From positions 1 to 59,169 of the forward strand of contig MWCI01000014.1 in assembly GCA_002069965.1 (NCBI GenBank): a stretch of DNA of 59,169 bases, read 5' to 3'. Each line of letters opens with the position of its first letter. Position 1 is the stretch's first letter. This document shows, piece by piece, positions 52,152 through 59,169 of the stretch. The stretch is from Spirochaetes bacterium ADurb.Bin218 (lineage in GTDB: Bacteria > Spirochaetota > UBA4802 > UBA5550). The translations under genes and the position numbers were made by a program. Under the pieces are notes generated by a model, which was given only the letters and a program-made list of their open reading frames with translations, was not told where the DNA came from and searched no databases.

Positions 52152-53144
52152 TTAATCCTGAATAAAACTTTTCAGTTTAGAACTCCTTAAGGGATGTCTT
52201 AATTTTCTTATAGCCTTCTTTTCTATCTGTCTGATCCTCTCTTTTGAAAGATTAAACTTATCACCTATCTGCTGGAGAGACATTGGCTCATATCCATTAA
52301 GACCATATCTCATGCAAAGAATTGTTCTCTCTGCCTCAGTAAGAGTATTAAGCACTTCATTAAGAGAGTTCGAAAGAGATTCTTCTACAACATAGCTATC
52401 AGGGGAATCGGTTTTAGAATCAACAACCATATCTATTATAGCCGTATCATCTGAGTCACCTAAGGTTGAGTCAAGGGAGACAAAATCCTGAGTAATCCTC
52501 CGCAAATGATTTATTTCCTCATTGTCCATATCAAGCTCTTCGGCTATCTCTGCAGGAGAAGGTTCCCTTCCCAATTTGCTTTCAAGGCTTTTGTGAACCC
52601 TTTCTATCTTTTGAAGATCTGCAGTTCTATTAAGAGGCAACCTTATAAGCGAGGCCTTCTGAGAAATAGCAAGCATTATTGACTGTCGAATCCACCATAC
52701 AGCATAGGAAATAAAATGGAAACCCCTATCTGGATCAAACTTTTCTGCAGCCTTGATTAAACCAAGATTCCCCTCATTAATTAGATCAAGGAGTGAAATG
52801 CCACTTGTTTGATACTTCTTTGCAATGGAAACGACAAAGCGCAAATTTGATTTAATCAATTTTTCTTTGGCCTTTTCGTCCCCATCGCGAGCTGCTCTGG
52901 CAAGAGCATCTTCCTCCTCTCTTGTAAGTAGAGGTATTTTATTAATCTGTTCTAAATACCAGGAAATTGAAGAGTCAGTAAAATCCTTTGAGCTTTCTCG
53001 GGAGAGATCATCATTTCGCAAATCATAATCCTCCCCTTCATCTGCTTCTTCACTCAATAACTCAGTCTCAGCACTATCAAGGATATCCTGCTGAGAAGGC
53101 TTTTCCTCTTCAAATTTTTTATCTTGCTTATATTTCAGATTCAT
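52152..53144 (-). CDS. RNA polymerase sigma-70 family factor, group 2-type (RpoD/RpoS-like)
   Basis: This is a 330-residue sigma factor. An acidic N-terminus (1-55) is followed by region 1.2 (ISWYLEQINKIPLL), region 2 (SNLRFVVSIAKKY; SYAVWWIRQSI), region 3 and region 4 (LTEAERTILCMRYGLNG; LSKERIRQIEKKAIRKL). The short length suggests an alternative (RpoS-like) factor rather than the primary one. It is the third gene of an operon starting with a STAS-domain protein, so it could be under partner-switching control; no anti-sigma kinase is adjacent. Confidence 0.93.
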   Translation of the reverse strand: MNLKYKQDKKFEEEKPSQQDILDSAETELLSEEADEGEDYDLRNDDLSRESSKDFTDSSISWYLEQINKIPLLTREEEDALARAARDGDEKAKEKLIKSNLRFVVSIAKKYQTSGISLLDLINEGNLGLIKAAEKFDPDRGFHFISYAVWWIRQSIMLAISQKASLIRLPLNRTADLQKIERVHKSLESKLGREPSPAEIAEELDMDNEEINHLRRITQDFVSLDSTLGDSDDTAIIDMVVDSKTDSPDSYVVEESLSNSLNEVLNTLTEAERTILCMRYGLNGYEPMSLQQIGDKFNLSKERIRQIEKKAIRKLRHPLRSSKLKSFIQD

Positions 53145-53170
53145 CTCTTTTTAATGTCTATTCTTATTCC

Positions 53171-54445
53171 TTATTTTCTTTTTGGCACTTTTATAATCCA
53201 GCCTGGTTGAATGAGATCCGGGTTTTTAATCTTATCACTATTTGCCTTATGTATAATAGTCCACAGCTTTGCATTCTTATAAAATTCCTCAGCAATTCTG
53301 GAGAGGCACTCCTGATACTTTTCCCATGTCTTCACTTTGTAATAGTAATAGTTTTCATCTTCATCAACCACACCACCTTTAGAAGAGACCTTTTTCTTCT
53401 TAACTTCTTCTGTTTTGGAAGTAGAATCATCAACAGTGGTCTTATCCTTTTCTGAGGATTTTGCAGCCAGATTCTTTTCCTGCTCTGCCTTAACCTTTGC
53501 AGCAATTGCAGCTTTACCACCCTCTGTTATAACCTCATTAGAGAGCTTAATTGCCTCTGAGGAATATCTAATGGACTCTTCATAGTTCCCACTTTCCTTA
53601 AGCTTTTTTGCATTGGCTAAAGCTTCTTTTGCTGCAGCAAGATCATCAGCAGCATAAGTAGCTCCATCACAACTTGAAGCCTCATCTACAGCCTCAGCAG
53701 CAACTGAAAGTTTTGCTGTAGCCTCTCCAGAAAGTGTTAAATTATAAGCCTCCTCTGCATTACTCCTTGCTATCTCCACATTTTCAAAGCCAGATTTCAG
53801 ATTATTGCTATTATAATCCTGTGCTGCAAGCTCAACTTTGTCCTTTGCCATATTATATCTTTCAGGAGCATATTCCATGTAATCATATTTTTCAACTCTG
53901 GATAGTATAAGGTTGACCTCTTCGATCTTTGACTGCAATTGATATTTGTTATCAAGGGACTCATCTTTTGCCTTAAGTGCTTTTTTGTAAGCCTCTTCTG
54001 CAAGAGAGTGACTCATTACATAATCCTTTGATTCAAACTTTTCGTTAGCACTGTTGTAAAAATCTTTTGCCTGAGTAAAATTTTCTGGCGAAAGTTTTTC
54101 TGCATAGAGAAGATCAGCCTCTGCAATTGCATCATCAGCTTTTTTAAGAGCATCACCTGCATACAACACTGCAGATCTGTTATATGCCTCCATTGCCTTT
54201 GTGTAGGCAAGTTCAGCACTCTTCACAGAGTCCTCAAGCTTTTCATCTTTAATGATAAGTTCATGGGCCTTAATCAGAGCCTCATCTGCAGCCTTAAGTT
54301 CTTCAGGGCTATATTTCTCTGCATCAACTGATTTTGCAAGAGCTATTGCATCTTTTGCCTTTGTGAGTTCATTTATTGGAATTTTCTTCTCACAGGCAAC
54401 TAAGGTTATAATGACACTTAAAAAAACTAATAATATTTTTCTCAT
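53171..54445 (-). CDS. LysM lipoprotein with tandem helical repeats
   Basis: This is a 424-residue exported protein. The lipobox is ITLVAC, giving Cys18 as the lipid-modified residue. Residues 25-320 are Ala/Lys/Glu-rich helices arranged in about five repeats of the form A-K-x-A ... Y-S/A-P-E (for example KYSPEELKAADEAL, KLSPENFTQAKDF, EYAPERYNMAKDK, DDLAAAKEALANAKKL), which look like coiled-coil or DUF4398-type units. A charged linker leads to a LysM domain (about 365-422, ending LIQPGWIIKVPKRK) that should bind peptidoglycan. A structural or envelope-sensing role is likely. Confidence 0.87.
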   Translation of the reverse strand: MRKILLVFLSVIITLVACEKKIPINELTKAKDAIALAKSVDAEKYSPEELKAADEALIKAHELIIKDEKLEDSVKSAELAYTKAMEAYNRSAVLYAGDALKKADDAIAEADLLYAEKLSPENFTQAKDFYNSANEKFESKDYVMSHSLAEEAYKKALKAKDESLDNKYQLQSKIEEVNLILSRVEKYDYMEYAPERYNMAKDKVELAAQDYNSNNLKSGFENVEIARSNAEEAYNLTLSGEATAKLSVAAEAVDEASSCDGATYAADDLAAAKEALANAKKLKESGNYEESIRYSSEAIKLSNEVITEGGKAAIAAKVKAEQEKNLAAKSSEKDKTTVDDSTSKTEEVKKKKVSSKGGVVDEDENYYYYKVKTWEKYQECLSRIAEEFYKNAKLWTIIHKANSDKIKNPDLIQPGWIIKVPKRK

Positions 54446-54476
54446 AAAAACCTCTACTTTTAAATTTAGTTATTTG

Positions 54477-54812
54477 TTATTGAAAAGCTTTGACAGCTTC
54501 CTCTTCGCTGTCATATATTTCAAAAAAAGATGTCAATTTCGTAAGCTCAAAAACCTTTTTGACAGAAGCAAATACGTTGATAATTTTCAATCCTCCCTGA
54601 TACTTTTTTAGATTAGAAAGACTGGAAATAAGAGCACCTATACCGGAGGAGTCAATGTATGATACACCTTTTAAATTTATTATTACATTATATTTTTTTT
54701 GTTCAATTAACTTATTTATTGCATCTTTTATTTCTGGTGCATTATAGAGATCTATTTCCCCCGAAATGTCAAGAATAACGACATCCCCTCTTACTCTTGA
54801 ACTGATATCCAT
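54477..54812 (-). CDS. STAS-domain protein (anti-anti-sigma factor type)
   Basis: This is a 111-residue STAS protein of the SpoIIAA/RsbV type. The conserved phosphorylatable Ser is in SYIDSSGIGAL, and the N-terminal DVVILDISGEIDLYNAPEI is typical. Such proteins bind and release anti-sigma kinases when dephosphorylated. The STAS gene is first in an operon with a LysM lipoprotein, a sigma factor and a propeller-like protein. An AAGGAGGAG ribosome site and a good promoter precede it. A partner anti-sigma kinase is not in the window. Confidence 0.93.
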   Translation of the reverse strand: MDISSRVRGDVVILDISGEIDLYNAPEIKDAINKLIEQKKYNVIINLKGVSYIDSSGIGALISSLSNLKKYQGGLKIINVFASVKKVFELTKLTSFFEIYDSEEEAVKAFQ

Positions 54813-54851
54813 AAAAAATGACTCCTCCTTAGAAAACAGCTAATAAGAGGC

Positions 54852-54881
54852 ACTATAAACCTATATTTACAAGATTGTCAA
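54852..54881 (-). promoter_or_regulatory. Sigma-70-type promoter of the STAS-LysM-sigma operon
   Basis: On the minus strand there is TTGACA (54876-54881), an 18-base spacer and TATAGT (54852-54857). The STAS start is 40 bases further on, behind AAGGAGGAG. Confidence 0.75.
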
Positions 54882-54933
54882 GCTTTATTAAAATTAAGTG
54901 CCAAAAGTGTAATTTTAGTTTCAAAAAACACAA

Positions 54934-56052
54934 TTATTCTGAAGCAAAAACCTTGCTCCATTTACAATATGTCTCATTAAATGTATCTGAGAGAATAGAA
55001 GTCCTTATTTCATCCATAAAAGTCTTCATAAAATAAAGATTGTGGTAGGTATTATATATAAGAGAGGCTATTTCCCCAGCTTTAAATATGTGACGCAGAT
55101 AGGCCTTTGTAAAATTTTTGCATACATAGCAGTCGCAGAGAGGGTCAAGAGAGGTAAAATCCTTCTCATATTGTGATGCCTTTATATTTACCCTTCCCTG
55201 AGAAGTATATAAGGTCCCATTGCGGGCAATTCGAGTTGGCATAACGCAATCAAACATATCAACCCCTTGCTTTATGGCAAAGAGTATTTCCATTGGGCTA
55301 CCAACTCCCATCATATACCTTGGTCTGTCATAAGGCATAAATGGCAATAAATACTCAGTTATTTCTCTATAAAGCTCCTTTGGCTCTCCAACAGAAAGTC
55401 CGCCAATGGCATATCCTGGCAAATCAAGCTCTGCGAGCCTCTCTGCACATTCTTTTCTTAGATCGCTATAAACGCTCCCTTGAATAATAGCGAAGCAAGC
55501 CTGAGATTCTGTATCAAAAGTTTCTTTATAATATCTGGCGGATTTTTTTGCCCAATCAATTGTTCTTTCCATTGCAGCACGGGCTTGTGCTTTTTCTATG
55601 GGGTAATCACTACACTGATCCAGAACCATCATTATATCGGATCCAATTATTCTCTGGATATCCAGAACCTTCTCTGGAGTAAAAAAATGCTTTGAGCCAT
55701 CAAGATGGGAATTAAAATCCACACCGTCATCCCTTACCTTGCACAAATTGCTCAAAGAAAACACCTGGAAACCACCGGAATCTGTCAAAAAGGAACCATG
55801 ATAGTTCATAAAATTATGAAGACCCCCTGCAGCAGCTATAACATCCATCCCTGGCCTCATATAGAGATGATAGGTATTGGAAAGAATTATATCAAAACCT
55901 ATTGACTGCAAATCAGAAAGGGTCATTGCTCTAATGGCAGCACGAGTTGCAACTGGCATAAAAACAGGGGTTTTAATTACACTATGCCCTGTGGTTATCT
56001 CACAGGCTCTTGCTGCAGAATTATTATCTTTTTTTATCAATTTAAAATTCAT
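54934..56052 (-). CDS. tgt: tRNA-guanine transglycosylase (queuine tRNA-ribosyltransferase)
   Basis: This enzyme exchanges guanine-34 of GUN-anticodon tRNAs for preQ1 (bacterial queuosine pathway). The substrate-binding LTDSGGFQVFSL, the catalytic-Asp phrase DMFDCVMPTRIARNGTL, and the zinc site (DCYVCKNF with CDC upstream, and a later His in YHNLYFM) are all visible. The 372-aa length is standard. The gap to the upstream rmd gene is 39 bases; no preQ1 riboswitch was recognised in it. Confidence 0.97.
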   Translation of the reverse strand: MNFKLIKKDNNSAARACEITTGHSVIKTPVFMPVATRAAIRAMTLSDLQSIGFDIILSNTYHLYMRPGMDVIAAAGGLHNFMNYHGSFLTDSGGFQVFSLSNLCKVRDDGVDFNSHLDGSKHFFTPEKVLDIQRIIGSDIMMVLDQCSDYPIEKAQARAAMERTIDWAKKSARYYKETFDTESQACFAIIQGSVYSDLRKECAERLAELDLPGYAIGGLSVGEPKELYREITEYLLPFMPYDRPRYMMGVGSPMEILFAIKQGVDMFDCVMPTRIARNGTLYTSQGRVNIKASQYEKDFTSLDPLCDCYVCKNFTKAYLRHIFKAGEIASLIYNTYHNLYFMKTFMDEIRTSILSDTFNETYCKWSKVFASE

Positions 56053-56091
56053 AGGGCAAAGCTAATAGATGACAATAAACTGTCAAGGATT

Positions 56092-56985
56092 TCACAATCC
56101 CAGCATCCACCTGAGAGTTTCTTCTATTTTGTGGATAGGCCGCCAATCTGTTTGGGACTTTAGTCTTTCATAGCTACCAACTATACTCTTTATCTCGTTT
56201 TTTCGTAGGAGAGATGGCTCTATATCAATCCTGGGTTTATGACCAGTAAGAGTCTCAAGCATTAAAAGAATCTCTCTTATGGAATAGCCTATTCCTGAAG
56301 AAACATTAAAAATATTTCCGCTGAGTTTCTTGGAATTTTCGATCATGAGCCTATAGGCATAAACAACATCTCTCACATCAAGAAATTCCCTCACAACATC
56401 AATATTGCCCAGTTTAAGTGATTCCTGCTTTGTCACAAAGGCTTCTGCTATTTTGGGGATAACAAAGTCCACAGTCTGCCCTTTGCCGGTATGATTAAAT
56501 GGACGAGCTATAACATACGGAATTTCATTTTCCATACAAAAGGCAGAGACTATATGTTCACAGGAAGCCTTACTTGCGCCATAGTGATTTACAGGAGCAA
56601 TAGCAACAGTTTCATCAATGAGACCTTTCTGCGAACTATCAAAACTTCCATAAACCTGAGCTGAGCTTACAAATAAAAAGCTTGTTTTTAAATCAACTGA
56701 AGTAATTGCAGAGAGTAGATTTATAGTTCCCCCTATATTTGTTTCATAAAGAAGAGAATAGTTGCTAAAAGCAACCCTTGATATTGCAGCAAGATGGATA
56801 ATCCCATCAGGTCTGTGTGCACTGAGTATTTCCTTGAGCAAAGGAAAATCAGAAAGATCGCATAATATATCCTTTGCCATAGTTTTTTTTACATCAATCC
56901 CAATGACCTCATGACCTGCCTTTTCCAGTTCTCTCCTAAGATGAGTTCCAACAAAACCTGCAGATCCTGTGAGCAAAATATTCAT
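56092..56985 (-). CDS. rmd: GDP-6-deoxy-hexose 4-reductase-like SDR (Rmd-type)
   Basis: This is a 297-residue extended SDR. The N-terminal glycine motif is [17 protein letters not shown]. The catalytic part shows VSSAQVYG and [11 protein letters not shown] (Tyr/Lys). [18 protein letters not shown] is a phrase characteristic of GDP-4-keto-6-deoxymannose reductases. It overlaps the gmd gene by 4 bases (ATGA), so the pair should convert GDP-mannose to a GDP-6-deoxysugar (GDP-D-rhamnose or an epimer) for surface glycans. The precise stereochemistry cannot be read from the sequence. Confidence 0.85.
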   Translation of the reverse strand: MNILLTGSAGFVGTHLRRELEKAGHEVIGIDVKKTMAKDILCDLSDFPLLKEILSAHRPDGIIHLAAISRVAFSNYSLLYETNIGGTINLLSAITSVDLKTSFLFVSSAQVYGSFDSSQKGLIDETVAIAPVNHYGASKASCEHIVSAFCMENEIPYVIARPFNHTGKGQTVDFVIPKIAEAFVTKQESLKLGNIDVVREFLDVRDVVYAYRLMIENSKKLSGNIFNVSSGIGYSIREILLMLETLTGHKPRIDIEPSLLRKNEIKSIVGSYERLKSQTDWRPIHKIEETLRWMLGL

Positions 56986-57995
56986 TTATTCCTCTCAATA
57001 TCTCTTTTTAGCATTATCTCCGCAAGCTCTTTATATTTAACCTCTGGCTCCCAACCAAGTTCTTTCTTTGCCTTAGAATAATCACCTATAAGAAGATCAA
57101 CCTCTGCTGGTCTAAAATATTCTGGATTAACATTGACAAGAATATCCCCTGTTTTACTGTCAATTCCCCTCTCGTTAACTCCTTCCCCTTCCCAGTGAAT
57201 TTCTCTGTCAATAAAGTTAAAACATACCTCTATCCATTCTCTCACTGAATGAGTTTCATTTGTGGCAAGGACATAGTTATCTGGATGATCCGCCTGCAAT
57301 ATCCTCCACATTCCCTCTACATATTCCTTTGCATAACCCCAATCCCTTTTTGCATCTAAGTTCCCTATATCAAAGCACTTTTGCTTACCACAGTATATCT
57401 TTGCAACTGCATCTGTTATTTTACGTGTAACAAACTCAACTCCCCTCAATGGCGACTCGTGATTAAATAATATGCCAGTGGAAGCAAACATACCATAGGA
57501 CTCTCTATAATTTATTGTCATCCAGTGGCCATAAAGCTTTGCAACCGCATAGGGGCTGCGCGGATAAAAGGGAGTTGTCTCTTTCTGAGGAATCTCCTGA
57601 ACCTTGCCATAAAGCTCTGATGTTGACGCCTGATAAAACTTAATGCTTTTGTCCACAAGCCTTATTGACTCAAGGAGATTTGTTACTCCAAGGGCTGTAA
57701 CATGACCTGTTAAAACTGGATTTTTAAATGAATGTGCCACAAAGCTTTGTGCCGCAAGATTATATACCTCATCAGGTCTTATCTCACTTAATACTCTTGC
57801 AAGATTTCCTGCATCCAGTAAATCTATTTCAACAAGGGTAACCTTATCTGTTATGTCAAGTTCATCAAGTCTCCAAAAATTTGGAGTGCTCAGCCTTCTA
57901 AAACCACCATAGACTTTATACCCCTTATTTAAAAGTAACTGTGCTAAATAGGCCCCATCCTGGCCTGTTATTCCTGTTATAAAGGCTCTCTTCAT
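56982..57995 (-). CDS. gmd: GDP-mannose 4,6-dehydratase
   Basis: This enzyme makes GDP-4-keto-6-deoxymannose from GDP-mannose. It starts with the family signature [20 protein letters not shown] and has [31 protein letters not shown] (Tyr/Lys), [16 protein letters not shown] and [16 protein letters not shown]. Length is 337 aa, as expected. The downstream Rmd-type gene overlaps by 4 bases. Dyads at 58058-58088 lie in its upstream region. The product feeds glycan synthesis, perhaps for the GT39/GT2 enzymes in this window. Confidence 0.96.
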   Translation of the reverse strand: MKRAFITGITGQDGAYLAQLLLNKGYKVYGGFRRLSTPNFWRLDELDITDKVTLVEIDLLDAGNLARVLSEIRPDEVYNLAAQSFVAHSFKNPVLTGHVTALGVTNLLESIRLVDKSIKFYQASTSELYGKVQEIPQKETTPFYPRSPYAVAKLYGHWMTINYRESYGMFASTGILFNHESPLRGVEFVTRKITDAVAKIYCGKQKCFDIGNLDAKRDWGYAKEYVEGMWRILQADHPDNYVLATNETHSVREWIEVCFNFIDREIHWEGEGVNERGIDSKTGDILVNVNPEYFRPAEVDLLIGDYSKAKKELGWEPEVKYKELAEIMLKRDIERNK

Positions 57996-58318
57996 TTAAT
58001 CCTCTCTTGACTTTTGTTTATGAATATTACAGCCAATGCTTTTATGTTACCACTGACAAATGTTTACATTTATTTAACGCAAACATTTTCCATGTGGAAA
58101 GATTTGTCTATAATTAATTTCTGTTCTACCTATCATCTTAAATCCATCAAACTGTATTTTAGCGCAACAGATAGTATTTTATAGTTATTCCATATAAAGA
58201 TTAATGAATCAACATCGATGAAATTTGCAAAGATAATTCATAAAAGGTCATTGATATTATTTTAAAAACTGCTGGACAAAAATAAAAATTTTGTTACAGT
58301 AAAGTCACGAGGTAAAAG
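57996..58318. other. Divergent intergenic region with dyads
   Basis: These 323 bases between gmd (-) and the AAA-ATPase gene (+) have no gene. AAATGTTTACATTT (58058-58071) is a palindrome. Its left half, AAATGTTT (58058-58065), also pairs with AAACATTT (58081-58088). A possible weak promoter toward the AAA-ATPase gene is TGGACA (58273-58278), 16 bases, TACAGT (58295-58300). Confidence 0.4.
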
Positions 58319-59169
58319 ATGAAGAAGCTACCAATAGGTATACAGACCTTTAAGGATATAAGAAGTGATGACTATATATACATAGACAAGACAGAAATAG
58401 CTTTAGACATAGTAAAAAGCTATCGCTATGTATTTCTATCCCGCCCAAGGAGATTTGGTAAATCCCTTTTTCTGGACACATTGCGCAATATATTTGAGGG
58501 GAAAAAAGAATTATTCAAAGGCCTTGCAATATATGACAAATGGAACTGGGAAGAGACCTACCCAGTGATAAAGATAAGCTTTAAGGGTAGTCTCCATGGT
58601 AAAGAGGAGATCGAAGAAAGGTTAAGAGGTATATTGAGGAATAACGAGGAAGATTTAGATGTTAAATGCAATGAGAAAGTAGCGGTTTATGAATTTTTTG
58701 CTGAGTTAATAAAAAAAGCAAGCCAGAGGTATAATCAAAAAGTTGTAATACTTATAGATGAATACGATAAAGCAATACTTGACAACATAGAGGACCTTAA
58801 AAAGGCAGAGGAGGCAAGGGATGTTTTGCGAGCCTTTTACTCAGTTATAAAAGATAGTGATGAGTATATTCGTTTTGCCTTTTTAACAGGTGTGACAAGG
58901 TTTTCCAAAGCCTCAATATTCAGTGGCCTTAATATGCTCACAGACATAACTCTTGATGAGAGATATGGCAATGTATGTGGATACACACAAAAGGATCTGG
59001 AGGAGAGTTTTAAGGAGTATTTAAATAAGATAAATGGGGATCTGGAAAAGATAAAGGAATGGTATAATGGATATTATTTTTTAAAGGATAAGTTGTATAA
59101 TCCCTTTGATATATTGCAGTTTTTTGACAAAAATGGATTGTTTGATAATTACTGGTTTGAAACAGGGAC
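58319..59169 (+). CDS. AAA-ATPase-like/PD-(D/E)XK nuclease family protein (DUF1703 type), 3' truncated by window edge
   Basis: This is the N-terminal 283 residues of a protein that continues past the window. The start MKKLPIGIQTFKDIRSDDYIYIDKT, then the Walker A-like SRPRRFGKSLFLDTL, the Walker B VVILIDEYDKAIL and LTGVTRFSKASIFSGLNML are hallmarks of the AAA-ATPase-like family with a C-terminal PD-(D/E)XK nuclease-like domain. Such genes are often multi-copy in anaerobes and of unclear function, possibly mobile or defence-linked. A GAGGT ribosome site precedes the ATG. It extends to the last base with no stop. Confidence 0.88.
   Translation, partial: MKKLPIGIQTFKDIRSDDYIYIDKTEIALDIVKSYRYVFLSRPRRFGKSLFLDTLRNIFEGKKELFKGLAIYDKWNWEETYPVIKISFKGSLHGKEEIEERLRGILRNNEEDLDVKCNEKVAVYEFFAELIKKASQRYNQKVVILIDEYDKAILDNIEDLKKAEEARDVLRAFYSVIKDSDEYIRFAFLTGVTRFSKASIFSGLNMLTDITLDERYGNVCGYTQKDLEESFKEYLNKINGDLEKIKEWYNGYYFLKDKLYNPFDILQFFDKNGLFDNYWFETG

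Noticed and set aside
56053-56091. preQ1 riboswitch upstream of tgt
   Set aside because: The gap is short and shows no pseudoknot-like C-rich loop or A-rich tail of the preQ1-I type.
1-59169. CRISPR array, insertion sequence or prophage module
   Set aside because: No regularly spaced repeats, transposase, integrase or phage structural genes were seen on either strand.

Overview
The window is AT-rich, densely coded DNA from a diderm (Gram-negative-type) bacterium with an anaerobic or facultative metabolism. The evidence is an MlaE outer-membrane lipid-transport permease, lipoproteins, small c-type multiheme cytochromes, a monomeric [FeFe]-hydrogenase-type protein and pyruvate carboxylase. A LysM lipoprotein built of tandem alpha-helical repeats, an AraC regulator with a 7TM sensor half and a 2Fe-2S/cyclase fusion are reminiscent of Spirochaetota. 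That placement is an inference with low confidence, because no rRNA or universal marker set is present. No insertion sequence, prophage or CRISPR array was seen.

Layout. 1-3342 (+): the 3' part of dnaB, then mlaE, pcm and mazG, tightly spaced. 3366-11598: an M23 lipoprotein, several unrecognised or accessory proteins, a DUF2769/2Fe-2S/adenylate cyclase fusion, a degenerate receiver protein, a tetraheme cytochrome and a stand-alone MshEN-like (possible c-di-GMP-binding) domain. 11631-15457: a thioesterase, tRNA-Leu(CAA), a long-chain acyl-CoA synthetase and a divergent 7TM-AraC regulator separated by a striking palindrome. 15458-29738: a cell-envelope region with four polytopic GT39-like glycosyltransferases, an orphan MacB-type permease, an LtaS-like sulfatase, and a five-gene operon (EptA-like sulfatase, GT39-like, GtrA, GtrB-like GT2, YdjC-type deacetylase) that looks like an Arn/Ept-type envelope-modification pathway.

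29809-41922: a response regulator, RF3 (prfC), a solitary DNA methyltransferase, pyruvate carboxylase, the [FeFe]-hydrogenase-type protein, a REC-PAS-PAS-HisKA_2 kinase, a signal-peptidase-like membrane protein that has lost its catalytic Ser/Lys, and an NAD-dependent epimerase with a near-consensus promoter. 41925-47109 (-): a probable four-gene operon of a small membrane protein, a PAS histidine-kinase-like protein that lacks the phosphoacceptor His, a MoxR-type AAA+ ATPase and a VWA protein. I consider this the best candidate for an undescribed signalling system.

47193-59169: a cytochrome with one CX2CH and one CX4CH motif, adenylate kinase, a PaaK/ACT/GT2 operon, then on the minus strand an operon of STAS protein, LysM lipoprotein, group-2-type sigma factor and beta-propeller-like protein behind a good sigma-70-type promoter. 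Next come tgt, the gmd-rmd pair for GDP-6-deoxyhexose synthesis (GDP-rhamnose or a relative), and the 5' part of an AAA-ATPase/PD-(D/E)XK (DUF1703-type) gene that runs off the end.

Several start codons were moved from the longest open frame to an internal ATG with a clear ribosome-binding site; this is noted per gene.
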